A DNA stretch of 64,000 bases from Pseudomonas frederiksbergensis (GCF_000802155.2 NZ_JQGJ02000009.1:124001-188000); one strand, 5' to 3'. Numbered from the stretch's first letter, positions 18,282-27,688 are shown. Notes: a model not told the origin generated them from the sequence alone. Translations and numbers: made by a program.

Positions 18282-19823
18282 ATGAGCGAATTCGATCTGG
18301 GCCGTCGCCGTGTCATGCAAGTCGTCGGCGCTGGTTTATTGCTGCCCGGGCTGGCTCCGGCGGTGATCGCTTCGGTCAAAGACCGGCCAGTGCTGACCGA
18401 AGGCGTGCAGTCCGGCGACTTGCAGGGCGACCGGGCGATGATCTGGAGTCGCAGCGACCGCCCGGCGCGGATGGTAGTGGAATGGGACACCCGCAGTCAG
18501 TTCTCCAATCCCCGGCGCTTTGTCTCGGCGCTGGCCGACAGCCGCAGCGATTTCACCGCCCGGGTCGAACTCACCGGTTTGCCCCGCGACCAGGCGATTT
18601 TCTATCGCGTGCATTTCGAAGACGCCCAGAGCGGGGTAGCCAGCGAACCTTGGCTCGGCCATCTGCGCAGCGTCCCGCAGTTCAAGCGCAACATCCGTTT
18701 TGTCTGGAGCGGCGATACCGTCGGCCAGGGCTTCGGCATCAACCCGGACATCGGTGGGATGCGCATCTACGAAGCCATGCGCCTGCGCCTGCCGGATTTC
18801 TTTATCCACAGCGGCGATACCATCTACGCCGACGGCCCGGTGCCGGCGCAGATTACCACCGAGGGTGGCCGTATCTGGCGCAACCTCACCACCGAAGCCA
18901 AGAGCAAGGTCGCCGAGACTTTGGACGAATATCGGGGCAACTACCGCTACAACCTGATGGATGAAAACGTGCGTCGCTTCAACGCCGAAGTGCCGCAGAT
19001 CTGGCAATGGGACGACCACGAGGTCGTCAACAACTGGTCGCCGGGCAAGCAACTGGACGAGCGCTACCAGACCAAGGATATCCACAGTTTGGTCGGCCGA
19101 GCGCGGCAGGCCTGGCTGGAATACGCGCCGATGCGCCTGCAGAAGGCCGATGGTGGCGGACGCATCTACCGTAAGCTTGGCTACGGGCCGATGCTGGATG
19201 TGTTCGTGCTGGACATGCGCAGTTACCGCGAAGCCAATGACGCCAACCTCGGCGCGGCGAAACCGTTCCTCGGGCGCGAGCAGTTGAACTGGCTCAAGCG
19301 TGAATTGAAGCAGTCCCGGGCGCAGTGGAAAGTCATCGCCGCCGACATGCCCATCGGCTTGGGTGTGCCGGATGGCGAAGTCAGCCCCGGCGTGCCGCGC
19401 TGGGAAGCGGTTGCCAACGGTGACCCGGGCGAGGCCCAGGGCCGTGAGTTGGAAATCGCCGAACTGCTCGGCTACCTGCGCAAGCATCAGGTGCGCAACT
19501 ATGTCTGGCTCACCGCCGATGTGCACTATTGCGCCGCCCATCACTACCATCCCGAACACGCTGCGTTCCAGGATTTCGAACCGTTCTGGGAGTTCGTCGC
19601 CGGGCCGCTGAATGCCGGAAGTTTCGGGCCCAATGCCCTGGACAAGACCTTTGGCCCCGAAGTGGTGTTCCAGAAAGCCCCTCCGGCCCAGAACACCTCG
19701 CCGTTTGCCGGCTACCAGTTTTTTGGCGAGGTGAACATCGACGGGCAGAGCGGGGAAATGAGCGTGGTGCTGCGGGACCTGGAAGGCGTGGCGGTGTTCG
19801 AGAAGAAGCTACAACCGGTTTGA
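18282..19823 (+). CDS. PhoD-like alkaline phosphatase/phosphodiesterase, Tat-exported
   Basis: A 513-aa protein with a twin-arginine signal (GRRRVMQVVGAGLLLPGLAPAVIA split as GRRRVMQVVGAG and LLLPGLAPAVIA) at residues 7-30. An N-terminal beta domain (about 35-130) and a calcineurin-type metallophosphatase domain follow. Metal-site motifs include FIHSGDTIYADGP, WQWDDHEVVNNW and VWLTADVHYCAAHHYHP. PhoD enzymes are periplasmic or surface phosphodiesterases that release phosphate from phospholipid, teichoic acid or DNA-type substrates. RBS AAGGGAGA precedes the ATG. The gene stands alone; no Pho box was recognised. The exact substrate is unknown. Confidence 0.9.
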   Translation: MSEFDLGRRRVMQVVGAGLLLPGLAPAVIASVKDRPVLTEGVQSGDLQGDRAMIWSRSDRPARMVVEWDTRSQFSNPRRFVSALADSRSDFTARVELTGLPRDQAIFYRVHFEDAQSGVASEPWLGHLRSVPQFKRNIRFVWSGDTVGQGFGINPDIGGMRIYEAMRLRLPDFFIHSGDTIYADGPVPAQITTEGGRIWRNLTTEAKSKVAETLDEYRGNYRYNLMDENVRRFNAEVPQIWQWDDHEVVNNWSPGKQLDERYQTKDIHSLVGRARQAWLEYAPMRLQKADGGGRIYRKLGYGPMLDVFVLDMRSYREANDANLGAAKPFLGREQLNWLKRELKQSRAQWKVIAADMPIGLGVPDGEVSPGVPRWEAVANGDPGEAQGRELEIAELLGYLRKHQVRNYVWLTADVHYCAAHHYHPEHAAFQDFEPFWEFVAGPLNAGSFGPNALDKTFGPEVVFQKAPPAQNTSPFAGYQFFGEVNIDGQSGEMSVVLRDLEGVAVFEKKLQPV

Positions 19824-19860
19824 TCCCCCTGTGGGAGCGGGATTGATGTTGTGGTCAGGA

Positions 19861-22404
19861 TCAGTACACATCCCGCCGATACCGCCCCTGCTCGATCAAC
19901 TTCTCCACTTCCTCGCGGCCCAGCACCAGGTTGAGCACGTGATCGACCCCTGACGCCATCCCTTGCAGGCTCCCGCAGACATAGATCACCGCGCCGTCAG
20001 CCAGCCATTGCTTGAGCAGTGCCGCCGATTCCAGCAGGCGGTCCTGGACGTAGATTTTCTTTTCCTGATCCCGGGAGAAAGCCAGGTCCAGGCGCTCCAG
20101 ATCGCCGCAGGTGACCCATTCCTGCAGCTCATCGCGGCAATGGAAATCGTGTTCGCGGTTGCGCTCGCCAAACAGCAGCCAGTTGCGCTGCATGCCCTCG
20201 GCGACGCGAGCCTTGAGCAAGCTGCGCAAGCCGGCCAGGCCTGTGCCGTTGCCCAGCAGGATCATCGGCACGCCTTGCGGCGGCAAATGGAAGCTGCTGT
20301 TGCGCCGCACCCGCAGACTGATAAGGCTGCCCAGCGGTGCATGTTCGGTCAACCAGCCGGAGCCGATGCCGAGGCTGCCATCGGCGTGACGTTCCTGGCG
20401 CACGATCAGCTCCAGCACGCCATCGGCGGGAATCGATGCGATGGAGTATTCACGCATCCCCAGTGGCGCCAATGCTTGCACCAGTGCCTGGGCGTGCAGA
20501 CCGACCAGGTGGGCGCGATTTTGCGGCAACTGGCGCGTCGCCAGGGCCTGTTCGATTGTCTGCTGCAAGCCATCGACGTGTACCCGAGCGACTCCGGCGA
20601 TCCCCAGCCCATCGAGGAAGTGTGCAATCGCCCACGGGGCATTGCGCGGCAGGATTTGCACCAGGTCGCCGGCCAGCCAACTGCTCGGCCCCGGAGCGGT
20701 GAGGCCCAGCAGATATACGCCAGATCCACTGCTGTCGGGGTTGAGCAGGGTGCGTTGGCTCAATGTCCAGTGCTCGAAGCTCGGCGCCTGCCAGGCGTCC
20801 ACAGGGGCCTGGCCGGTGAGTTCGGCCAGTTGTTGTTGCCAATGGCGCAAGGCGTAAGGATCGCCGCTGTCCACTTCCACTGGCGCGAACAGCGTCTTGC
20901 CGCCGTGCTCCGCCAGCCAGGCATGCAGGCGACGGGCGAAGCCGCAGAAGTTCTCGTACTGGCGGTCGCCCAGGCCCAGCACCGAATACTGCAAGCGTTC
21001 CAGGCTCAGGGGCTGGCCCAGCACTTTTCGCTCAAAACCACGGACGCTGTCGGGGCCTTCGCCATCGCCAAACGTGCTGACCACGAACAAGGCGCGGGTC
21101 GAGCTGTTCAGATCCTGCTCGCTGACACCGGCCAGTGGCCGGACCTTCACCGGCAATCCGGCAGCCTGGAGTTGGCCGGCGGTCTGCCAGGCCAGTTGCT
21201 CGGCGAAACCGCTCTGGCTGGCGAAGCCGATCAGCCACGCCGGGGCATCACCAGGGTTGTCGGCCAGCGCCTGGCGAGCCTGACGGACCTGGCGTTTCTT
21301 GCGTCGACGGTCGAGGTACAGCAGCCACCCGGTGATAAAGAACAGCGGCATGGCCAACGCGGCGGCGGTCACCAGGATCCGGCCCACCAGGCCGAAATAA
21401 CTGCCTACATGCAGTGCGTAAATGCTCGTCAACCATTGCGCCTTGAGGCTCTTATCGCTGTAGCGGCTGTGACGGCTGATGACACCAGTGGCTGGGTCGA
21501 GGATGAGTTGGTTCAGCGCCCGGTCATGGGGGGCGTTTTTCAGCAGGTAGAACACCGTTGCCGGTTGTCCCGCTACCGGCGGCATACGCACGTTATAAGC
21601 GGACAGGCCAGGACCTGCGGCGCTGTAGATACTGCTCCACATGGCGCGGTAGTCGGCAATCGGCGCCGGGCCGCCGGGTACGGGGCCGCGGTTGCGCACG
21701 CGCTCATCCTTGGGTGAATCGGAAAGCAGGCGGGTCACGCCCTTGTTGTACCACTCGTAGGACCAGGTCAGCCCGGTCAGGGCGGCCAGCAGATAGAAGA
21801 CCAGGCACCAAGTACCAGCGATGGAGTGCAGGTCCCAATTGAAACTACGGCCTTTTTTCGCCCAGTCGAGGGTCAGCCAGGCACGCCAGTTTCTCCATTG
21901 GCGCGGCCAGCGCAGGTAAAGCCCGGACAGGCAGAAAAACACCAGGATCAGCGTGCACGCGCCGGTGATCTGCCGGCCCACGTCGTCCAGGGTCAGGACG
22001 CGGTGCAGACGCAGCATCAAACCAAAGAAGTCCTGGCCCACCACATCGCCCATGAATTGCGCGTTGTAGGGGTTGAAGTAGCGCATCGGCCCGCGCTTCT
22101 CCCCGGGCGGGGCGGTGAAAATCACCCGTGCGGCATTGCCGCTGTCGGTCTCGACCCAGAGCATATTGACGGTCTTGCCGGACGCGGCTTCGATCTGTTC
22201 CACCAGTTCGGCAGGCGGCAGGACTCCGGCCGGTTGCTTTTCAACCGTCAGCACCTGCGGGTTCAACGCGCGCAGGATCTCGTCCTGGAACGACACCACC
22301 GCACCGGTAATGCCCATCAACGCCAGGACCAGCCCGGCAGTGATGCCGAAAAACCAGTGCAACTGGAACAGGGTTTTCTTCAACACGTCGCTCGCCTTGT
22401 TCAT
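19861..22404 (-). CDS. PepSY-domain membrane protein fused to flavodoxin and ferredoxin-NADP reductase-like domains
   Basis: An 847-aa inner-membrane oxidoreductase. The N-terminal ~370 residues form a PepSY-associated membrane module with helices at about 14-38, 150-170, 195-220 and 345-370, and histidines that could bind haem. A flavodoxin-like domain follows at about 390-530 (FASQSGFAEQLA, STFGDGEGPDS, GLGDRQYENFCGFA). FAD/NADP-binding reductase domains run to the end (REYSIAS, LLGNGTGLAGLRSLL, YVCGSLQGMA). It resembles PA4513, beside the iron-uptake genes piuA/piuC in P. aeruginosa, which suggests ferric-siderophore reduction; that role is inference. No siderophore receptor lies beside it here. 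Confidence 0.88.
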   Translation of the reverse strand: MNKASDVLKKTLFQLHWFFGITAGLVLALMGITGAVVSFQDEILRALNPQVLTVEKQPAGVLPPAELVEQIEAASGKTVNMLWVETDSGNAARVIFTAPPGEKRGPMRYFNPYNAQFMGDVVGQDFFGLMLRLHRVLTLDDVGRQITGACTLILVFFCLSGLYLRWPRQWRNWRAWLTLDWAKKGRSFNWDLHSIAGTWCLVFYLLAALTGLTWSYEWYNKGVTRLLSDSPKDERVRNRGPVPGGPAPIADYRAMWSSIYSAAGPGLSAYNVRMPPVAGQPATVFYLLKNAPHDRALNQLILDPATGVISRHSRYSDKSLKAQWLTSIYALHVGSYFGLVGRILVTAAALAMPLFFITGWLLYLDRRRKKRQVRQARQALADNPGDAPAWLIGFASQSGFAEQLAWQTAGQLQAAGLPVKVRPLAGVSEQDLNSSTRALFVVSTFGDGEGPDSVRGFERKVLGQPLSLERLQYSVLGLGDRQYENFCGFARRLHAWLAEHGGKTLFAPVEVDSGDPYALRHWQQQLAELTGQAPVDAWQAPSFEHWTLSQRTLLNPDSSGSGVYLLGLTAPGPSSWLAGDLVQILPRNAPWAIAHFLDGLGIAGVARVHVDGLQQTIEQALATRQLPQNRAHLVGLHAQALVQALAPLGMREYSIASIPADGVLELIVRQERHADGSLGIGSGWLTEHAPLGSLISLRVRRNSSFHLPPQGVPMILLGNGTGLAGLRSLLKARVAEGMQRNWLLFGERNREHDFHCRDELQEWVTCGDLERLDLAFSRDQEKKIYVQDRLLESAALLKQWLADGAVIYVCGSLQGMASGVDHVLNLVLGREEVEKLIEQGRYRRDVY

Positions 22405-22915
22405 TCAAGTTGTCGTTACGGCGTGCATTATGCCGTGTGTTATCGAGAAGCATTCATAAACACGCCAAAAAGCCCCGATCACTTGCATGAGCGGGGCGTT
22501 TCTGGCCTGCAGCGCTCCATTGAGGCAAGGCAGCAAGCTTCCTCTCCACGGGCCAGCTGCCTGCTTGAAAATGGAGGTTAGTGCTTGACTCCACTCATTC
22601 TGAGATACGGGCCATGGGCCATGCCTATCGGCACCGCCTCTTCTCAGGTGGATGGCTGCAGCATGGCTGCAAGTTCGACTCTTCAGTAAGTTCTGTTGCT
22701 CGATAAAGTCACATGACCCAATTTTTATTTGTCATGTGTAAGTGGCTTGGATTGTTACTTGGTATGCTCAGCTGTTTTGTTTGTTAATACTTTGTCCGTT
22801 GTCGGGCGTCGCAAAAATATTCTAGAGTCTTTTGGCACGATCAACTAATAGCTGGATAAGTATTTATGGGGGGTCGGCATATTCTTTTTCTAACTCTAAA
22901 GACAGGAAGTCTCTG
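22405..22915. other. Long intergenic region upstream of the toxin-like unit
   Basis: About 510 bases between the divergent reductase and toxin genes. From about 22690 it becomes AT-rich, as expected of an accessory-gene promoter. Apart from the hairpin at 22472-22497 I see no gene, no clear -35/-10 pair and no good Fur box. Confidence 0.5.
22472..22497 (-). terminator. Hairpin with T run on the minus strand
   Basis: GCCCCG pairs with CGGGGC, with an inner TCA/TGA extension. Read on the minus strand it is followed by TTTTT, so it would end transcription arriving from the toxin side before the reductase gene. It could be the relic of a lost minus-strand gene, or an attenuator. Confidence 0.6.
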
Positions 22916-25144
22916 ATGGAATTTACGTTGAAAGATGAGGTGGTCAAGGCGGCCGTGGAAGCCCCCATGGTTTTTGTAGCGGCGTCGCTTGGTGAGGATC
23001 AACAATATAATAGGGAGCCGGGGATACAGTTGACCAAGGAACAGATTATCAGTCTGAGGAAGTACGAAATACTGGGGTTGTCGCTGCCTACTCGAATAAA
23101 CGATGTGGTTGCCTATTTGAATTACGGTGCTGGAGATGAGGGATCCCCCGGGCTGACAGCCTTGGATTTTGTGGGGAACTTCGGTACTACATATGACCAC
23201 GCTAGACGTTGGTCGCCGTTGCGTGAAAAAATTCAGCTGACCGGAACAGATCTGGAACGTTTTGCTAATACTATCATCGTTTATGGTGATGAAATTATTT
23301 CGGTTTATGATGATCTTAGGGCTTCCCAGTATTTAGATAAGTACAATATTAATTCGGTCGAAGCTTTTTTGAATCTCAAGGAAATTCTGCCTCAGCTCCC
23401 TGATCTGACGGTACCGCCTAGAGATATTCAGGATATAAAGGCATTTCTTGACGTCATAATGACGGGGGTGAAGCTTTCACATGCGAAAGCTGAGGAGGTA
23501 CGGCGGGAGCTGGATAGTTTTGGGACCGATCTACGAGAAAAAGTGCTGCCAGAAATCAAATTGCGACTGAAATCGGTCAGTGAGAATACCTATGGACGGG
23601 ATATCCAGGTCCTCCAGGAAGAAATTGACCAGCGTGCCACAGAGATCGATGAGTTAAACAAGCAATACGGCGACATGGTTAAAGAGGCCATCGGCGCCGC
23701 AGCCACCCTGAATGTTGGTGGGTTGATCCTGGGTATCTACCAAGGCGTACAGGCAGAGAAACTGCGCAAAAAACGCAATGAACTGAAAGGCCTGCAAGAC
23801 AGCGCCATTCAACAATTGGGCAGTAAGAATCAAACGCTCAGTTCTTTGAATCGCGTGCGAGGCGATCTTCAAAATCTGACCACTGTCACGATTGAGGCTG
23901 AAGTGGCGACGCAGAACCTGATGTTAGTCTGGAATGCACTCAGCCAATTCATAAGCGACTCTCTGTTTTCCCTTGATAGAGTGGAAAATGCAGTATCACT
24001 GAGAAGATTTATCGCCCACCTTAAAGCAGTGATTACGCCGTGGAGGCAGAATATAGGTGAGAGTTCCAAGGTCCTGGTCAAGATTTTTGAAGAAGCTCAG
24101 CGAGAAATTGACGCAGGTACTTTAATCAACGCAAGGATGGCATATATGTATACATTGTCTGGCGGTTCGGACTATCCATATCTCAACGTTACGGCGCTGC
24201 GCGATTATAATTCAAATATTCAGACTTGCCGCACGCAAGTACAACTGCTTGCCCAGCGGTATGATTATATGCCGGACGTGGTGAGCAGGATGACGAGCGT
24301 GGCAACGATTACGAATAGTAATACCTTCGGCCTGCGCAACACTGCACAAACGACCATCAATGACCTCAATCGAACAATGACAGCTCTTAAAAGCTATCAG
24401 GAGGAGTGGGAAGACATTGTCGATGAGGTTGAAAAAAACGAGTGGCGTCTGGAGATGGAAGTTGACCTTCAACGCGTATTTCGTTCGATAGATCAGCAGG
24501 CGTCCGACTTGGAGCAGATTAAGATCAACCTCAGCGCCCACTACGACATGGACATGTCGAAACAACGGTCACTCGCACTGGAGCAGGACCGAACCTTTGC
24601 GCAGGGGCAAGAAGATAGAGCCAAAGCCAAGCGCGCCGAGTTGCTCGCCCAGATGGAGTCGCTGTCCGAAGCGATCAACTTGATTGGTAAAAGTGGCGTC
24701 GAAAAAATTGGCCAGGAGGCCCAGCTAACGGTGGACAACCTGATGGCGATGGGCATGGCCCCTCCTCAGGTACAGGTCGCATTGTTGGCCCTCGATACCG
24801 TGAAAAAACTGATCGCGGGTATTGGCGAAACCTTTTCCTATCTCAATATGGTTGCCGGATACGAAAGGCTTAGCGCGAGGGCCAGTCAACTGCGAACGGA
24901 AGCCATGGGTTGGGCTCTGGAGGTTTCAGTCATTCAAGGAAAAATGGAGTTGATTGAAAATCTGGATAATCTAGACAGTTTCCGTTGGAATTACCTTAAG
25001 GAGTTTGCCCAAGTGGTTGACGCATACAGGATGTTCGTGGGCGCATTTGTACCCGATAAATCGCAGCCCGTCGAAGTGCGTGCCAGTAATGTGGTTGCTG
25101 TTATTCCCGCCATTATTCAATACCTGCACCCCCTTCGCGGCTGA
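22916..25144 (+). CDS. Alpha-xenorhabdolysin (XaxA/YaxA)-like pore-forming toxin with an extra C-terminal helical half
   Basis: A 742-aa helical protein without a signal peptide. Residues 1-400 follow the XaxA/YaxA pattern: TKEQIISLRKYEILGLSLPTR then INDVVAYLNY near 40-70, long coiled-coil stretches (190-255, 283-330), a hydrophobic hairpin at 258-280 (IGAAATLNVGGLILGIYQG), and the closing AVITPWRQNIGESSK. Such proteins form the larger part of two-component alpha-helical pores. XaxA itself is about 400 residues. Here a second half (400-742) follows, with coiled coils and its own hydrophobic stretch near 605-650; it may correspond to the XaxB-type partner. I start at ATG 22916 (AGGAAG upstream). 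Its lower GC than its neighbours suggests transfer. Confidence 0.78.
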   Translation: MEFTLKDEVVKAAVEAPMVFVAASLGEDQQYNREPGIQLTKEQIISLRKYEILGLSLPTRINDVVAYLNYGAGDEGSPGLTALDFVGNFGTTYDHARRWSPLREKIQLTGTDLERFANTIIVYGDEIISVYDDLRASQYLDKYNINSVEAFLNLKEILPQLPDLTVPPRDIQDIKAFLDVIMTGVKLSHAKAEEVRRELDSFGTDLREKVLPEIKLRLKSVSENTYGRDIQVLQEEIDQRATEIDELNKQYGDMVKEAIGAAATLNVGGLILGIYQGVQAEKLRKKRNELKGLQDSAIQQLGSKNQTLSSLNRVRGDLQNLTTVTIEAEVATQNLMLVWNALSQFISDSLFSLDRVENAVSLRRFIAHLKAVITPWRQNIGESSKVLVKIFEEAQREIDAGTLINARMAYMYTLSGGSDYPYLNVTALRDYNSNIQTCRTQVQLLAQRYDYMPDVVSRMTSVATITNSNTFGLRNTAQTTINDLNRTMTALKSYQEEWEDIVDEVEKNEWRLEMEVDLQRVFRSIDQQASDLEQIKINLSAHYDMDMSKQRSLALEQDRTFAQGQEDRAKAKRAELLAQMESLSEAINLIGKSGVEKIGQEAQLTVDNLMAMGMAPPQVQVALLALDTVKKLIAGIGETFSYLNMVAGYERLSARASQLRTEAMGWALEVSVIQGKMELIENLDNLDSFRWNYLKEFAQVVDAYRMFVGAFVPDKSQPVEVRASNVVAVIPAIIQYLHPLRG

Positions 25145-25190
25145 TCAAGCGAGTCAAGTCAACATCAGCGAGAATTGACCCCAGACGGAA

Positions 25191-25222
25191 TAACGGTGAC
25201 GGCCCGAGAGCCGTCACCGTTA
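25191..25222 (+). promoter_or_regulatory. Perfect 13-bp hairpin just before the second toxin-unit gene
   Basis: TAACGGTGACGGC (25191-25203), a six-base loop, and its exact complement (25210-25222) end nine bases before the downstream ATG at 25232. No T run follows, so it is not a standard terminator. It could set the ratio of the two proteins by folding over the start region or by protecting the upstream message. Confidence 0.65.
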
Positions 25223-25231
25223 GGGCATATC

Positions 25232-26110
25232 ATGAATAAATTTGGCTATGATTTTACTAGCGAACAACGCCGGGTATTGGACCGTTATATAAATTTCCTT
25301 TCCACCTTGCACTTGGTCTTTGAGAAGATACCGGTTGTTTTCGAGCGGCGGCGTATGGCTGGCCATCAAGCCACTGCTCTCGTTGCGGATTCAAGGTTGA
25401 ACAACGCTTACTTCAATGTTCAGTCTCTTTTGACATTGGGGATGCGCGTTAACGAGATCAAGGTGCTCAGCAGCGCTCATGACAAGGAATTAAAACTGTT
25501 CAGGCAGGAGGCGTTGGAAATTACGGCGCGGACCTCGCGACGCGAGCCCTTGGCTGAGGTGGATTACAGGCTTTTCAGTTTTTCCCGTTCCGAGCGCTGG
25601 ACCCTGTCGCCGCCAAAGTGCGTGGAGGATTTGATTCACGAGTTTTACCTTCGTTCTATCTCGATCAGGAGCGCGATCAGGCAAATGGTCTTCAAGCTGT
25701 CCGAGGTCAACCAGGAGTCGTTCGGTGTGAACGCGGTATTCAGGAGGGCCATGGATCATCGATCCTGCCAGTGTCACGATCAACCGACGGTGGTGCAGGC
25801 ATTGTTCCAAGAGGCCAGCATTACACCGCCTTGGGATCTGGACTATCTCTCCAAGGATGCCTCGGGCAGGGCTGCGGAATACAAGGCTGACATCGGCTCC
25901 CTGTTCAATGCTTTCAGCAACTTGAATTCCCACTTGGGGCTGGTAGCCCAAACGCTATACCAAGGCGTGGACAATGTGGTGCTGGAACTCCAGCGAGCAA
26001 GCTATGCCCAGAGCCTGGGTGAGCTGAACATAAGGTTGAACACAGCCAACAGGACGTTCGAAGAGGGCATGATCTTGCTGGATGATTTCGATAGGTGGCT
26101 GCGCACATAA
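25232..26110 (+). CDS. Unidentified helical protein, downstream partner of the XaxA-like toxin
   Basis: A 292-aa, largely helical protein with no signal peptide and no strong membrane segment. I do not recognise a named family. It starts 87 bases after the XaxA-like gene on the same strand and shares its terminator, so it is almost certainly its partner. It could be a B-type component, a third component of a tripartite pore, or an accessory or immunity factor. ATG 25232 has only a weak ribosome site (TTAGGG), and the 13-bp hairpin lies directly upstream; an in-frame TTG at 25175 is a less likely start. A CQC motif (RSCQCHD) lies near residue 180. Confidence 0.75.
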   Translation: MNKFGYDFTSEQRRVLDRYINFLSTLHLVFEKIPVVFERRRMAGHQATALVADSRLNNAYFNVQSLLTLGMRVNEIKVLSSAHDKELKLFRQEALEITARTSRREPLAEVDYRLFSFSRSERWTLSPPKCVEDLIHEFYLRSISIRSAIRQMVFKLSEVNQESFGVNAVFRRAMDHRSCQCHDQPTVVQALFQEASITPPWDLDYLSKDASGRAAEYKADIGSLFNAFSNLNSHLGLVAQTLYQGVDNVVLELQRASYAQSLGELNIRLNTANRTFEEGMILLDDFDRWLRT

Positions 26111-26111
26111 A

Positions 26112-26139
26112 AAAAGGTCCATGTTTCCATGGACCTTTT
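26112..26139. terminator. Bidirectional terminator between toxin unit and speC
   Basis: A perfect 12-bp stem, AAAAGGTCCATG / CATGGACCTTTT, with a 4-base loop directly follows the stop at 26110. A and T runs on opposite sides suit both converging units. Confidence 0.9.
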
Positions 26140-26153
26140 ATCGATAAGTGGCG

Positions 26154-27317
26154 TTAAACGTAATACGACTTCAACGGCGGAAAGCCATTGAACTCCACCG
26201 CGCTATAACTGGTGGTGTACGCACCGGTCGACAGCCAGTACAGGCGATCACCGATAGCCAGGTTCAGCGGCAAACCGTACTTGTAATTCTCATACATGAT
26301 GTCGGCGCTGTCGCAGGTCGGGCCGGCGATGACGACTTCTTCCACTTCGCCTTTCTTCTCGGTCCAGATCGGGAACTTGATGGCTTCGTCCATGGTTTCG
26401 ATCAGGCCGGAGAATTTGCCCACGTCCGTGTACACCCAACGCTCGACGGCAGTACGTGACTTGCGCGCCACCAGTACCACCTCGCTGACCAGGATACCGG
26501 CGTTGGCGATCAACGAACGGCCCGGCTCCAGGATGATTTCCGGCAGGTCGTCGCCGAAGTCTTCCTTCAGGAATCGGATGATCTCCTCGGCGTAGGTTTC
26601 CAGGCTGTTGGTGCGAGTGATGTAGTTGGCCGGGAAGCCGCCACCCATATTGATCAGCTTCAAGACGATGCCGTCTTCTTCCTTCAAACGCTCGAAGATC
26701 ACCTTGACCTTGGCGATGGCCGCGTCCCAGACGCTGATGTCGCGCTGTTGCGAGCCAACATGGAACGAGATGCCGTACGGCACCAGACCCAGGTCGCGGG
26801 CCAGGATCAGCAGGTCCATCGCCATGTCGGTCTGGCAGCCGAATTTGCGCGACAACGGCCAGTCAGCGGTGGTCGAGCCTTCGGTGAGGATCCGCACATA
26901 GACCTTCGAGCCCGGCGCGGCCTTGGCGATGTTGCGCAGGTCGGCCTCGGAGTCGGTGGCGTACAGGCGCACGCCCTTGTCGTAGAAGTAGCGGATGTCC
27001 TTGGATTTCTTGATGGTGTTGCCGTAGCTGATCTGCTCCGGGCCGACGCCACGGCTCATGACCTTGTCCAGCTCGTAGATCGAGGCGATGTCGAAGTTCG
27101 AACCTTTTTCCTTGAGCAGGTCGATGATTTCCACCGCCGGGTTGGCCTTGACGGCGTAGTAGACCTTGGCGAATTCGAAACCGGCGCGCAGGTCGTCGTA
27201 GGCCTGGGCGATCATCGCGGTGTCGATTACCACGAACGGGGTTTCCTGCTTGTCGGCGAACGCTTTCATTTTCTGGAAAGTTTCGCGCGCGAAATAATCT
27301 TCGACCTGGATCGACAT
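26154..27317 (-). CDS. speC: Ornithine decarboxylase (fold-type III PLP enzyme)
   Basis: A 387-aa cytoplasmic enzyme making putrescine from ornithine. It belongs to the eukaryotic-ODC/alanine-racemase fold group used by pseudomonads (PA4519 type). The PLP lysine lies in AKVYYAVKANP (about residue 50). ISFHVGSQQ, INMGGGFPANY, EPGRSLIANAG and the active-site Cys segment GPTCDSADIM are present. ATG 27317 is preceded by AGGAGT at a spacing of seven. In P. aeruginosa speC directly adjoins the chemoreceptor gene; here about 15.7 kb separate them. Confidence 0.95.
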   Translation of the reverse strand: MSIQVEDYFARETFQKMKAFADKQETPFVVIDTAMIAQAYDDLRAGFEFAKVYYAVKANPAVEIIDLLKEKGSNFDIASIYELDKVMSRGVGPEQISYGNTIKKSKDIRYFYDKGVRLYATDSEADLRNIAKAAPGSKVYVRILTEGSTTADWPLSRKFGCQTDMAMDLLILARDLGLVPYGISFHVGSQQRDISVWDAAIAKVKVIFERLKEEDGIVLKLINMGGGFPANYITRTNSLETYAEEIIRFLKEDFGDDLPEIILEPGRSLIANAGILVSEVVLVARKSRTAVERWVYTDVGKFSGLIETMDEAIKFPIWTEKKGEVEEVVIAGPTCDSADIMYENYKYGLPLNLAIGDRLYWLSTGAYTTSYSAVEFNGFPPLKSYYV

Positions 27318-27688
27318 ACTTGGGACTCCTACTGGCAAACATCAGGATCAATGGGTTTGAGGGCAAGCCGCCCCCGCGAACGTCCTCCGTATCCCCACTT
27401 TGGTTCGCCTACTTCCCAAGGCATGTCGCCGAAAGCAAAAAGGCCATGGGACGCTTGATTCCCTTGGCCTTGCTGTCTCGTCGTCAGTACTTGAGCCGGA
27501 TGGATCGTTTCCAGCATGGACGTTCGGCGCGAACTTTAGGGCGTGAGGGGCCTGAGATCAACTAAAAATGTCGCGTTTTTGCACGTCTCCGTCGTGCGGT
27601 GCGCGACAGCCCATGATGTAACCGACCGGTGTGACAGGTTGATGTTCCCTCGGATCGGTTTTCGAGCTTGCTCAATATGGCTTTTGCC

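Noticed and set aside
22405..22460. Fur box before the PepSY/flavodoxin reductase
   Set aside because: AT-rich bits such as GCATTCATAAAC are present, but no stretch comes close to the 19-base Fur consensus.
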